Assembly (NCBI GenBank): GCA_963989385.1 | Contig: OZ022510.1 | Coordinates: 33,485,448 to 33,549,447, forward strand | Direction of reading: 5' to 3' | Source: Ctena decussata | Taxonomy: Eukaryota > Mollusca > Bivalvia > Lucinida > Lucinidae | Length of the DNA stretch: 64,000 nucleotides | Shown: piece after piece, positions 48,284-60,295 of the stretch | How the letters are laid out: every line of letters starts with the position of its first letter | How positions within the stretch are numbered: the first letter of the stretch is position 1 | The notes under the pieces: generated by a model | Seen by the model: the letters and a program-made list of their open reading frames with translations, nothing else | What the model was told of the DNA's origin: nothing | Databases searched by the model: none | Translations under genes and position numbers: made by a program

Positions 48284-48522
48284 TGAGCCCCGGCATGACA
48301 AAACCAACAAAGTAGCATGTGCGCTCAGCCAAGACTCAGATCAGCCTGGGCATCCAACCAGTCTGATCAGAATGTTCGCTGTCCGTCTGGATCTATCTGA
48401 GACCCATGGCTACACTTTAAGCGCACGGCGAAAACTTTGGCCAGAACGGGCGCTGTTCAAGCTGATCTTAGTATTTGCTGAGCGCACATGCCACTTTGTT
48501 TGTTTTGTCGTGTCGCGGCTCA
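48284..48522. mobile_element. TGAGCCGCG inverted-repeat element, copy 1 (in B)
   Basis: Starts TGAGCCCCGGCATGACAAAA, ends TTTTGTCGTGTCGCGGCTCA. It retains interior sequence (CAGAACGGGCGCTGTTCAAG) that is lost in the A orthologue at 5,719-5,926. Confidence 0.75.
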
Positions 48523-49104
48523 GTTTGACTGATCTTGGTCCACAGTATGAACAGTCACATCTCTTCTGATACGTAGTTTCATTATGGTACGCCATGCTTC
48601 TCTAACTGGGATGGTTTCAATATCATTACTCCATTCCTTGACACTTTGATAAATCACTTGGGGCATATGAAGAACCTCCTGTACAATTATTTTAATCCGG
48701 CCGATCCTCAAACTTAATCCAACTCTGTTTATCGTTCGTTACAATCAAATCAATAGACAGTTAAGACCTTATATGTATTCGAAATGTAACCAACTTTAGA
48801 GATTTACGTAAATGTTGTTTCATTTATGCTTTATGTTTCTAGACATTGTTATCTGTTTCTGAATTTTCCGAAAATGGCGCTTCCTACAGCAGTTTTCATT
48901 AATATAAAGCACTGTTTTACAAATATCATGTAAGTAAAGGGGATGTTCGCAGGATGATCCATCCAGACACTGGCCAACATGAAGAACTTCAAATTAGGAG
49001 CACATAAAATAAATGGATATGGTTGGTCAACTTCTATTGGATCACGAAATGCAGCAGCAGAGGGCGAGGTTTGGATCCAGTAAAACTGTTTTAGGTCCCA
49101 GTAA
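48523..49104. other. Non-coding stretch in copy B
   Basis: Matches 5,927-6,504. No gene. Confidence 0.55.
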
Positions 49105-49600
49105 ATATTTACTGCCGTTCAAAGCCGGTACTTCTGTTGTGGTTCCTTAATATTTTATGCTGTTATGTCCGCTTGTCAGAGGTCCTGGGTTCGATACCCG
49201 GTCTGGCCACATACTTTCGTTTTTCCTTCCGCTGATTCAAGAAGGGCATTTGTCAGTTACTGGCGAAAGTATGTCCACTTAATACTGGTTAACCGCTTAG
49301 GAGGTCTAAGCCTGCCCAGGAATAGTGTGATTAGGTTAACTGACCGTCCCGACATGCCCATAGCTGTTTACCGTGGACGTTAAGCATCAGATCAATCAAT
49401 CAATCAATGTCCGCTTGTCAATCGCCCCTAGCACCACCCTACTTCAGAAAGAGCTGCTCATTCGGTTTACCATGTGCGTCTTTTGTGAACTTTTTTGGTT
49501 TGGGCTTAATTGCTGACCATTGCCTGTCTTTTACCTGTCTTTTACCTGCTATCGTAGCTACGTAGCTTAAACATAACCACTTTCCTTTTCAGGGCGGAAA
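49105..49600 (+). mobile_element. Relic of Penelope-like 3' untranslated region, second type, copy B, split by SINE
   Basis: Counterpart of 6,505-6,810: TACTTCTGTTGTGGTTCC at about 49,128, GCTGCTCATTCGGTTTACC at about 49,452 and GCTGACCATTGCC at about 49,512. The SINE at 49,179 interrupts it. Confidence 0.45.
49179..49407 (+). mobile_element. 5'-truncated SINE inserted in copy B only
   Basis: Begins GAGGTCCTGGGTTCGATACC, within the tRNA-like head, so the A box is missing. It shares the body of the SINE at 23,207 (CTTTCGTTTTTCCTTCCGCT, GCCTGCCCAGGAATAG) and ends in an (AATC)n tail. The target duplication ATGTCCGCTTGTCA is at 49,165-49,178 and 49,408-49,421. Copy A keeps the empty site at 6,570-6,583. 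The insertion therefore occurred after A and B separated. Confidence 0.9.
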
Positions 49601-51167
49601 CATTTGAAGCTTGTTCCGTTCATTGGAAGCGCCCCAAAGGAATGATTAATATTTATTAACTGGGGGCTTAAGCGAGACTCTTTAAGGGAAATCTCAAATG
49701 CCATAACGAAAAACATAAATATGCCCACATGCCATAAACTGAAATAAGGCTATATTCCAAAAATTAGTTTTAGTGCATATCTCAATAAGAAAGCAATAAA
49801 AGGCATATATGCCATTAACTTGGACTCAAAGTATTTTCGCATACCAAATAAAATTTGACTTTCCACATGGCCCAAACACATTTACCTAAATGATAAACAT
49901 CATTAAACTTCCTGAATGACCAACACACATTTGCATTTAGACGTGTATATTGTAATATATTCCGTGCACGATTAGTTAGATAAAGCTAATTGGAACGAAA
50001 TCCGAATGAAAAATATATAGGTAACGTCGCCAAAGGAATTCTGAGCATTTTCACCGATGATTTGCAATACCATAATGATAATAATAATAAAAGTATTGAT
50101 GATAATGAAGATCCAACTGAGCACACACCTTGAATCAATATTTAATCAATGCTGTTTCCTTGAATCACTGTTGACTCATTGTGTACCTGCTGCAATAAAA
50201 AACGTACAGCCTCTAAGTAGCCGGTTTTGCACAGTCCAATCCCCCCCCCCCCCACTGGCTTCCATCACTATTCATTGGAAACATATCATGTTAAAAACCC
50301 TTGCATCAATGCTTTAAACAGAGCTGTTTTTTTTTTCATTTTCTAGGAATGAGACAGGAACAGAAGGAGCGACCTAATTTTTCTTACAGATAGAAACTGT
50401 ACGGACGTGGACCTGGTCTATGCATAACGCAATTTCTGTGCATTGCAAAATGTTTCGACGGCAATGCGTATTTTGCACTTATTTCATTTTCTTATCGAAA
50501 ATTTATCAACATGAATATCTTTTCCGACTTGGCGTTATCATCATGTCTGCATACTGGAAGAGCATGTTTGTCATGCCGAGGCTAATGTCAATAAAGCGCT
50601 CTTTAAGAAACGTGCTAATTTGAATACGTACTGAAGGAACTTCATTAAAGAGTCATACCACAATAGGGTGTATTGGGGCAAGTGCGAAATGAAGAGATAT
50701 GTCAGTCAGAGCAGCTTTGTAATCTGATGAAATCTTCATATTCGCTTAGCAGTATGGTGCACGATGAAACCGTCTGGCGAAAGCAGAAACTTTTTTTTCA
50801 ATGCAGAAGTCTTTACAGTTGTCATCTAACCTATGGCTGCTTTTCCCACATCTTGGATTACTAACGACGCGATTTAAATGAACCCAAACAGCATCATAAA
50901 TCGTGTTGTTTTCTCTAAATTTACCTGATTTAGATATTGATCAGGTTTAACTATCTGATGTTTGTTAGTGCATTTTTAGTAACAAACGTGAAATTCATGT
51001 TCGGTTTTAAGGGTTTCGACGAATAGAGTTTTAAATTCGCACTCCTATATGTTTGTTTGAAAAATAGCTTTATGTTATATCAGAAAAGCGTAGAACTTAA
51101 ATTTTACCAGAAGACTGAAGACAATCCAATTTATGTAATATAACGACACTTTTTCAGTGTCAGTATT
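49601..51167. other. Non-coding stretch in copy B
   Basis: Matches 6,811-8,272. B carries an extra roughly 155-bp segment at about 50,247-50,402, just after a C-run at about 50,241. No gene. Confidence 0.55.
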
Positions 51168-51386
51168 TGAGCCGCGACACGACTAGCGTAGACTCAGATT
51201 AGCCTAGGCAGCCGCTCAGTCGTAGCAGAATCTTTGCTTAACTTTGCGATTAGATGGTAGGTATAGGTCTAAGCTACCTCCAGGTGGACAACTAAGACTC
51301 TGATCAGACTGGGTGGATGCCCAAGCTGATCTGGATCTTCTCTGGGCGCACATGCCACTTTGTTGGTTTTCTCGTGTCGAGACTCA
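51168..51386. mobile_element. TGAGCCGCG inverted-repeat element, copy 2 (in B)
   Basis: Orthologue of 8,273-8,512 with a roughly 35-bp deletion in the left arm (TGAGCCGCGACACGACTAGC joins straight to the AGACTCAGATTAGCC part). Right end TTTTCTCGTGTCGAGACTCA. Confidence 0.7.
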
Positions 51387-53529
51387 TTAAATAGTAGCAG
51401 CTCATGATCGCTGACTTTTTACACTACACATAAGAACAAGAAAATTCTATCGGGCGTTGTTCTGTTAATTGATATTTTATTGATGCTGCAGTAAACAGAA
51501 AAACTAAACCGTTGTTCAAATAACAATTTTGAATCTAAAGCTCTTTCCCAGTGCATCAAGGTGTCTCCTGACGTTTTGTGGCGTTGCATGATTTTTATCA
51601 TGCCGTTATGCCTGTATGAGATCTATATTGCTATTATAATGCTACCAGGCTGCACAAATGCGTGGAGATAAACGTTTTCATGCTTATGTGATTAATGTGC
51701 TAATGTGGAAGGAGTGAAATTAATATTAATATAGATGCATAATTTAATTGCATTACTTTCTCGCTTAGTAGAACTGCCTAATTAAAAAGAAGAAACTATT
51801 TACTTTTTTCATAAATATCCTGTTGAAGTTGAAGTACAGTATTGAGTTAGACGGTGACAAAACTGAGTCTTGCTTTATAGATGGAGGTATCAACTGTAAG
51901 AAGTATCTTAGACGTAACAGGCGTTTAGTCAGTTTCGGTAGTTCACTCCACCATTCTAAATAATTAAAGAACTAACACTGACAAGGACGACTTTATTCTG
52001 ACAGAACGTGTCAACAAATTCCAATCAGAAATTTTTAAGTTCAATGCATGTAGCAAGTTTAAAGACATTTCAGCATATAATACTGATTTTCAACACCTTC
52101 GGATAATGGTTTGAATTTCAGTCAGTAATGGTTGACACTGCTGCTCGTACTTAAATGAAACGTTCGTGGCCACCACAGGTCAATTTAATGCGAAAATATT
52201 TTTAAGATCAGTGTTTATATAAAATCGGAGAACACCAGTTACATATAAAGTTCAAGTTGTCAAAGCTGCAACGTCCTTGACCATAACTCTCAAAAAGCAT
52301 GCATATTTTTATATTTTTTCTATTGACACTTTTCACCAAGAAATGTTTGAGAACCTTGCCATTTTTATAGAAAAACCGCCTATAAACGTTGATGTTTTTA
52401 ATGGAAACTAAATGGAAACCAAACGTGGACTTAAATGAGGCCTTAGGCGTGTACACAAGAGGAACCTTTTTGAAATGGGGACAGACACATATACAACTCG
52501 CAAGAAAACTCGAGGTTCTGTAACATATTGATCTTTGTAAAAATGGCAATGTCGTTTAAAAACTGTTAGTTCCGGTGGAGTTTGTTTCTGCTTTTGATTT
52601 CAGTATCTTGAATGGGTTTCCTTTTTCATTAATCCAATTCCCGGATCTCTTCAATTATGTTTGAAAGGAACATGTTGAAAGACTACTGACACATAATTCC
52701 CCACCGTTCTCTTGCAATCAAACAATGCCCACTGGTTTCACCACGGACCGTGGAATATTTCTTGCAGCCAAAGGATCTAACACTTCAGAATTGTTTTCAA
52801 ATAAAGGGTTCTAGTGGAAAATAATATACCACAGAACAGCTAAGTATCATTTTATAAATGATTCACAAACAATTCGCGTATAACACAAAATGGAACAGAC
52901 ACTCACTTAGATGATCAAATAAAGATGTTGGACACAGTTAATGAGTTTAATCAATATTTCATTAGGATTAGCGAACATGAAAATCTTAGATGCGTTTAGT
53001 AGTTAAATTTATGTTTTCAGTATGTTTGTGCTGCTGTAATCAGTTGTTTGTTCTAGGTGATTTCTCTTTCAAAGGAATTTATCTTAATTTTCTATAAGAA
53101 GATGTGACAGGGACGATAAGCCGGTAAGGGCTTAACAGTCCCCTACACCTAACAGTAAGAAACCAAAATAGATAAGAATATCGAAGCAAATCATAGTTTA
53201 TAGCAGTCTTTGTCCCTGAATCATAAGAATGACGATGGGCAGCTGTGTGCTATTTGAAAATGTTGTAACTTGAAATCAGTTAATGTCTCTTAAGTGTCAT
53301 ATTCAGTTGTTTAAAATTTGATAGTTCGAAATCGATTATCTTAGAACAATCACCATTATAATATTCATGAAAGACTTAGGTCTTACCACCTATTACAAAC
53401 ATCAATGATAAAAAAATTAAAGAGTTTCCAACAACAATCATGCAAAATTATTGCTCGAGACATGTGCTTCGATAAAATATATAAATAATTTGTGTGACTT
53501 TCACAGCCGATTAGAGTTCATATCCTCGG
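51387..53529. other. Non-coding stretch in copy B
   Basis: Matches 8,513-10,924 with the SINE of copy A absent (single AGTAATGG at 52,124-52,131). No gene. Confidence 0.55.
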
Positions 53530-56430
53530 CTTTTTCAGGGCATTAAATAATTAGACGTTTAAAATATTTATGTTACCTTTATAGGAGAGTAATTTTATCA
53601 GAAAGACTTTCAACTTAAGCTGGAAAACATTATTAGTTTTACGAAGTCGATAGTCTACTAGATGATCTGTTATATATTGAAAAAAAAGTTACTTTGAAGG
53701 CATGGTGAATCAAATATAAGCCAAATAAAGCTAGCGCACCCGATACCGAAGCCCCATTTTCGGATTTACATTTATCTATTTCAAACGGGGTTGTTTTATC
53801 AAAACAAGAGGACCATTGGTCCTGTAGCTCACCCAAGTCCATTCCGCCTCAGTACTCTAGGGTAAGTTACTCTAAGGCCATCGGTCAACTGGTTCTGGTG
53901 AAAAAGATTTTTAAATGTTTTAACCATATATGGGCATGGAGGACATGTTGGTCATGTGACCTGGACGTTTGAAAATTTTTTCTTTCCCTCAACCCCCTGG
54001 GGGCTCTATATAAAGTTTGGTTTCAAAACTGGCCCAGGGGCTTTTGAGGAGAGGGTTTGATATTGTCAAAATGACAGAGTTCTGGGTCAAAAGTCAAAGA
54101 ATGACCCTGATCTCTTGTACTCATAAATCTTCATGTACTCATTAAGATGACTGTAGATATCAACTTTTAGGCATAAATCTTCAAGACTTTCCATGAAATC
54201 TTATGTTCTTGCATTTTCCCACATTTGACCTTGCCGTAAAATAGTCAAGGTCAATCCAAGGTCATCATTTTGAACAATCTCGATAGTACTGGAGATCCCA
54301 ATGCTACATACCAAGTTTCAAGGCCATCGGTCAATTGGTTCTGGAAAGAAGATTTTTAAAGGTTTTTACCATGTATGGGCCTGGCGGCCATGTTGGTCAT
54401 GTGACCTGGACCGTTTAACTAATTTTCATTCCCTCAAACCCCTGGAGGCTCTATATGAAATTTGGTTTCAATTGGCCCAGGGGTTTTTGAGGAGATTGTT
54501 TGATATTGTCAAAATATGAGAGTTCTGGGTCAAAGGTTGTATGACCTTGACCTCTTGTACTCACAAATCTTCATGTACTAATTAAGATAACTGTACATAC
54601 CAATTTTTAGGCATAAATCTTCAGAACTTTCCATGAAATCTTATGTTCTAGCATTTTCCCATATTTTACCTTGCCATAAAAAAGATCAAGGTCAACCAAA
54701 GGGCATAATTTGAACAATCTTGATAGTACTCGAGTACCTAAAGCTACATACCAAGTTTCAAGGCCATCGGTCAATTGGTTCTGGAGAAGAAGATTTTCAA
54801 AGGTTTTTACCATATATGGGCGTGGCACCCATATTGGTCATGTGACCTGGACCGTATGAATAAGTTTTTGGTCCCTCAACTCCTGGAGGCTCTATATGAA
54901 ATTTGGTTTCAATTGGCCCAGCGGCTTTTGAGGAGATTGTTTGGAATTGTCAAAATATGAAGTTCTAGGTCAAAGGTCAAAGAATGACCTTGACCTCTTG
55001 TACTCATAAATCTTCATGTACTGATTAAGATGACTGTAGATACCAATTTTTAGCCCAAAATTTTCAACAGTTTCCAAGATATCTTATGTTCTAGCATTTT
55101 GCCATATAAAAGCACAAGGAAGAAAATTTGACCTTACCGTAAAAAAGGTCAAGGTCAACCTAAGGTCATAATTTGAACAATCTTAGTAGTACTCCCGTAC
55201 CTGATGCTACATACCAAGTTTCAAGGCAATCGACCTATTGGCTCTGGAGAAGAAGATTTTTTTAGGTTTTTACCATATATGGACATGGCGGCCATGTTGG
55301 TCATGTGACCAGGACCGTTTGAACAAGTTTTCGTTCCTAAGGTCCCAGGAGGCTACATATGAAATATGGTTACAATTGGCCCAGTGGTTTCAGAGGAGAA
55401 GTCGTTTGAATTTGTTGACGGACGGACGGACGGACGACGACGGACGACGGAGCCTGACCATACTATAAGCTCCCCCGGAGCCTCTGGCTCAGGTGAGCTA
55501 AAAAGGGAAAAAAACGACAAACGCGATGGCTTTGATTTTGACATAGTGAATGTTCCATGTTTGGATGGTGACGTTCCCTGGTCTACCTCTTACGGGGTTA
55601 CGATTCAACAACTTATTCGGTTTGCTAGAGTTTCTAGTCATGTGACTTACTTCAATGCCCATTATAAAATTTAACTGCTATAACCTTTATAAGGACTATC
55701 CCGATTTCGTAAACTTCGCAAAGTTTTTTTTAACTCATTGCCGACACCATGAAGTGATTCTAAATGCAATGTTAGATTAAAAGCTCTTTAGCAATAGGGC
55801 CTATCGGAACCAGAATTTTATGGTGAGTTAGTCTGAAATTGCAAAGAAAGAGGGCTGATTTTCCAATCAGTTCAGAAAAATTATAATGCGTTACAAACAT
55901 GTTGCATATAACATAAGTGTAAAAATGCAGGCAGTTAAGTTGTTAACTCAATGATGGTTAATGATCTTGTTTCCCTCATTGAGTTCATGCCGGTTAGTCG
56001 GGCATCAGACTCGTTGATGGACCCAACAAACAGCTAATCATTTCAGCTGGTTGGGGCCGGAGATTGTCTTGTCTAGTGAGTTGCTTGGCTATAAGGGTTC
56101 AACATGTGTTTTTTTTTTTTTCGTTTGTTCCGGTGTTTCAGTGGTGTTTGTGACACCCGAGAGATCTCAGGTTTTCGTAATACGTTATTTTTGTCGAGTG
56201 CTTATCTCTAATTCATCATAAGTCATATCCGTACTTTGTCTGTTTTCTGTGATGATTCCTTGATAGATTCATTCATGCGGACCCAAAACAGCTAACTAAA
56301 TGTTTCGAACCATTGCAAATGCGGATTTAGCCCAGTAAAACTAGTTCATCCCCCTACCTCTAGTAATCTATAACTAACAGTTCCAAGGCAGTACTTCTGT
56401 TGTGGGTTCTTTTCATTACAGTAATCGCTA
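53530..56430 (+). pseudogene. Penelope-like relic, copy B, interrupted by a 1.7-kb element
   Basis: First part (53,530-53,804): LLDDLLYIE, then DTEAPFSDLHLSISNGVV. Second part (55,505-55,980): KRDGFDFDIVNVPCLDGDV, SYGVTIQQLIRFARVSSHV, then, across stops, RHHEVILN, NQNFMVS and FSNQFRKIIMRYKHVAYNIS, matching the C-terminus at 42,603-42,893. A 3' untranslated region follows (56,030-56,430) with GCTGGTTGGGGCCGGAG and TTCCAAGGCAGTACTTCTG. Several stops are shared with copy A (10,925-11,480), so it was already dead before the duplication. B keeps the tail that A has lost. Confidence 0.8.
53805..55504 (-). mobile_element. Helitron-like modular element without cargo
   Basis: Read on the minus strand: head TAGCTCACCTGAGCC through GGGGGAGCTTATAG, GTCC/GTCG microsatellite, about four modules of the same family as 40,071-41,998, and end hairpin AGGACC-AAT-GGTCCT followed by CTCTTG. 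The flanks are T runs on that strand (CCCTTTTT before the head, TTTTGATAA after the end). It splits the Penelope-like relic, which copy A shows uninterrupted. No protein of its own. Class inferred as for 39,987-46,031. Confidence 0.65.
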
Positions 56431-57243
56431 AAATGCATTTGACGATTGCAGAAATATGTGGGCCGTTTGTCAGGCCGTTAACGACTTAGATTGTCAGTCT
56501 GTTGAGGGACCGAATAAGGCTCGGGCCAGTCACTAACCGGTTAGCATCAGCCAAAAAAGCATGCCAATAACGGACGAGCTTTTCTCAGAAATTCGAACGG
56601 CTGACGGATCGACAACTTCCTTATTGACAGAGTTTTTCTTTCATTTCTCAGCATTATCTTGCTCGCAGATTCTTTTTGGTCAAATATTTTCTAGGATGTC
56701 TTAAATTATTCATGAACTGGAAAAGTACATGTAAGACTTCCAATGTGCTGCGTGGTTTTTTCAATTGTACCCAACCAGGCGGTACATACAGTAATCACTC
56801 ATAGTTGTAAACATTTCATGACTGTTTTTAAAACCAATAACAATCCCAAGCATTCTCGTATGAAGGAAATTCATTTCCCGAATACTGACTCTGTGCATCA
56901 ACTAATGAAACGATGGGAAGTTCTTTTTGTTAGCGTTAGTTCGTACCTACGTTTGGCATTTTTCCACATTCAATCAAAATTGACGACTGCAAGCTTTCTT
57001 GAAGAGCTAACACTTGTATCATGAAAAAGCTAGCACTACATGCAGGGGTAAACACACTACGTCTTCTCTTTTGGATTTCCGGGGTGGATAATGGATTTGC
57101 TGGTATTGGTTCATGATCAGAACCTTTCTCTTTACTTTATACTTAAAGTTATGTCTCGCCGCAGGCCTCGGCCTTCTTGTAAAAATCTGCTTCCAGCTTT
57201 TTTCCTTAATAGCTGTGTAATTGCGTGTTCTAACAAACTCATA
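56431..57243. other. Non-coding stretch in copy B
   Basis: 56,431-56,985 is absent from A. The rest matches 11,481-11,726. No gene recognised. The 93-codon frame at 56,743-57,024 has no recognisable domain. Confidence 0.5.
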
Positions 57244-57499
57244 TGAGCCGCGACAGGAGAAAAAAACAACAAAGTGGTTGTGCGCCCAGCGCAAACTCAG
57301 ATCAGCCTGGGCTCCCCCCAGTCCGATCAGACTCTTCGCGAAGCGCTTAGAGGGTGTGGTAGCTTAGGGACTAAGCTAGGCTATATGCGGACAGCGAAGA
57401 CTCTGATCAGATTGGGCGGCTGCCCACACTTTAAATACACAAGTCTGAGTCTGCGCTGGGCGCACAACCATTTTGTCGGTTTTCTCCTGTCGTGGCTCA
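57244..57499. mobile_element. TGAGCCGCG inverted-repeat element, copy 3 (in B)
   Basis: Single-core version: TGAGCCGCGACAGGAGAAAA to TTTTCTCCTGTCGTGGCTCA, flanked by CATA/TATT. Reference for the internal duplication in 11,727-12,090. Confidence 0.8.
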
Positions 57500-58153
57500 T
57501 ATTATATCAAATAATTCGTATAATGAACACCGTCTTGTTCTAAAACAGAACTAATTTCATCTATTGTATTGGGTTTCTTTTAGCTTTAAACTCATTTTAC
57601 ATCATGCAAAGAGCAAATCAAGTTTGAGTATGATCCTGATAACAGTTGTTGTTTTTTCTCCATTTCTTCATGCTTGCATCCCTTCTTCATAGAGTCACCT
57701 GCCATGGAAAGCAGTAAATCTGAATATTTTTAGTCTTTATTGAGTCCTTGTGGCATGTCCCTTTTAAAGCTTACATCCGCTAGGGCTTCTCAAATAAGAT
57801 GGTTTTGAGAGAAAAAACAAAACACATGTTGGTCCTTATAACAGAAAGTCTTTTTATTCTTGGTAGTTTGGATGAAAACAAATATTGATAAATAAGGTGA
57901 AGAAAAATATGACATTTAAAATTCATTCTGCATCAACACTGTTGCTCAGGTTGGTAAAATTCAGCTAGTCCAGCGAAAGAATATATAGGTATCAAATCTG
58001 ACACTTAAAAAGGAAAAGCTGGTGATACATTTTAAAACCAGCGTACCCCCATTTACACAAAAAAGTTCGAACCACGTATATAGCTTCTGTTTTAAAGTTA
58101 CAACAATATTATACAACAAAGATAACAAATCTTTATTCTATGCTAAATGCGAA
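57500..58153. other. Non-coding stretch in copy B
   Basis: Matches parts of 12,091-12,785. About 130-180 bp of A (about 12,300-12,430) is missing here, and about 80 bp at 58,045-58,125 is absent from A. No gene. Confidence 0.5.
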
Positions 58154-58663
58154 CAACATATCTCTTGGATCAAAGGTGACACTTATGCGCTCCCTTGCCA
58201 TTTCCATATTTCTGTATGCCTGTGAATCATGGACCTTGACAGCAGAGTTAGAGAAAAGAACGCAGGCCTTTGAGATGAGATGCTATCGAAGGTTACTAAA
58301 CGTTTCGTACAAGGACCATATAACCAATGAGGAGGTTCGCATGAAGATCCAAGCAGCCATTGGAGAATATGATGAACTCCTGACGCTGGTCAAGAAACGG
58401 AAACTAAGGTGGTTTGGCCATGTCTCAAGGTCTTCTGGTTTAGCAAAGACAATTCTTCAGGGCACAGTGAAAGGAAAAAGAAGAAGAGGTAGACAGAAGA
58501 AGAGGTGGGAAGACAATATCAAGGAGTGGACTGGAATGGATTTTGCTAGCTCAACTAGGGCAGCTGAAGACAGGACAAGGTGGAAAGGGATTGTTTTGAA
58601 GTCAGCTGTAGTGCCCCAACGACCTAGTAAGGTTATGGGATAGAATAGAATAGAATAGAATAG
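58154..58663 (+). pseudogene. 5'-truncated LINE: reverse transcriptase C-terminal end
   Basis: An open frame of about 163 codons to a TAG at 58,641, containing SIFLYACESWTL, FEMRCYRRLLNVSYKDHIT, KKRKLRWFGHVSR, GRQKKRWEDNIKEWTGMDF and DRTRWKGIV. These are typical of the C-terminus of an invertebrate non-LTR retrotransposon family with a terminal His/Trp-rich region. The (GAATA)n tail follows at about 58,640-58,663. Target duplication AAATGCGAA/AAATGCAAA (58,145-58,153 and 58,664-58,672). Copy A has the empty site at about 12,775. The frame is intact, but only the last part of the element was copied. It belongs to a different family from the LINE at 15,898. Confidence 0.85.
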
Positions 58664-60010
58664 AAATGCAAATACTGTCAAACGTGGGTTTCGATGTTTA
58701 AATGTGCTAAAGTTACCACATTTGTGTGTAAATGAAAAGATCAAACAGCCTCTTAAAAGGACACTTTAAATACACAAAACATGCTCTTTATATAAACTGA
58801 TCAAACTCAATCTTACATTATAGCTTAAGGGATAGGCATAAAAGGTGGCACGGAAATCCTTTAGTTTTATGGTGATTCTTAATTAACACATGCTTTTAGT
58901 TGTCATATTATACATATTGAACAGTATCACTAATGCTGTTCTGATTTACATCACGTAGAGTATAGTTTAAATTAAAATCAAGCAAGCTAATTGTGCTATA
59001 TGTAACATTTGAGCTATGCGTCTATCGATATAATTTAAAGTAAAAAATAAAATATTAATAATAATCATGAAATACTCAGACCTTCACATTGGTATGTTAT
59101 GCAAATATATGTTTAAGTCATAAAACTATATCGGTCTAGGGTGATTAAATCAAACCCCAGCTCACGTTTTCTCTTGGCGTGTTGGAAAACTACCTGGACA
59201 TGTTAGAAACGTTAGACATAAAGATTGTGACAGCACAAATTAAGCTTGTATAATGTTCTCGAGTTTATTAACAATTTGAATCTGAGAGATATATGCCTCA
59301 AATTGAAACAAAAGTGTGAAACTCTTCAAGTAAGACAATAGAAAACTAAGCTTCAATTACCCAAGAAAACATTTAAGTGCAATGAGTTATTATAAAACTG
59401 CTTCATCACGCGATAACTGAATGTGTTAACTGTTCAATATGTATTGAGTGTCAATACTGAAATAAATATTACCCTAAGGAATATTCTAACATTCCGTAGA
59501 AACGTATTTAACATGTTACTGTCAAGCATTTTATTCAATATGCCCATCATGGTTGAGAACTATTTTATTCTTTTAAGTGGGTATGAAGTACCTTGCACGT
59601 AGGCCCATTCAAGTACATACGTACATACGTAGACATTAGATGATTGTATCTATTTGATAAATGACGGGAGTTTGCCATTCCAAAATTACCCGCAAATACG
59701 TACCTTTTTGTGATTTAGCTATAAAATGGGATTTTCTCTTCCAAAACAATCCTAAAGATCAAGATCCGTCTTACAATTTTGAAATTGATTTGAAATAAAA
59801 AAAACTATCCTATAGCCAAATAAATACGTCAGACCGACTTCAGTACACATGTATACATTGCGTTAATAGCATCTGTAATATCAGTCCTCTTTTCAGTTAT
59901 TAAATATGTATTTTTGGGAGATTTGTATTAGCATATTGTGATGATACATTTTCACATTTTCTGCTCTGTTCATAGATTGTTTTCTTTGAACTTATAAGGC
60001 TTGTCGTTCA
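58664..60010. other. Non-coding stretch in copy B
   Basis: Matches about 12,781-14,167 at about 91%, including the GTACATAC microsatellite at about 59,613-59,630. No gene. Confidence 0.55.
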
Positions 60011-60078
60011 GAAACCCTGGTAGCTCAATGGGTTTAACATACCTAGCTGTTCCGAGTTCAATTTCCATGGGAAAAGTA
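60011..60078 (+). pseudogene. tRNA-like relic, copy B
   Basis: Counterpart of 14,168-14,235. TGGTAGCTCAATGGGTTTAA (A box) and GTTCCGAGTTCAATTTCC (B box) are kept. No closed cloverleaf. Confidence 0.4.
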
Positions 60079-60295
60079 AATATCTTTAAATGGAAACGGG
60101 GTTCCATTGCACGCAGCCTTTCAATATACCTCTAACATTGTCCTGATATGACGGTCATGTTGTTGAAAACGTCATAAATTTCAAGTCCTCCATCCATCCA
60201 TGCTTGTCGTTGACAATGATCATAATCATGAAATACTGAGGCTTCTTATTTTTGTTTATTTTTATAAAATTATTCTACCATATACGTTATGAATT

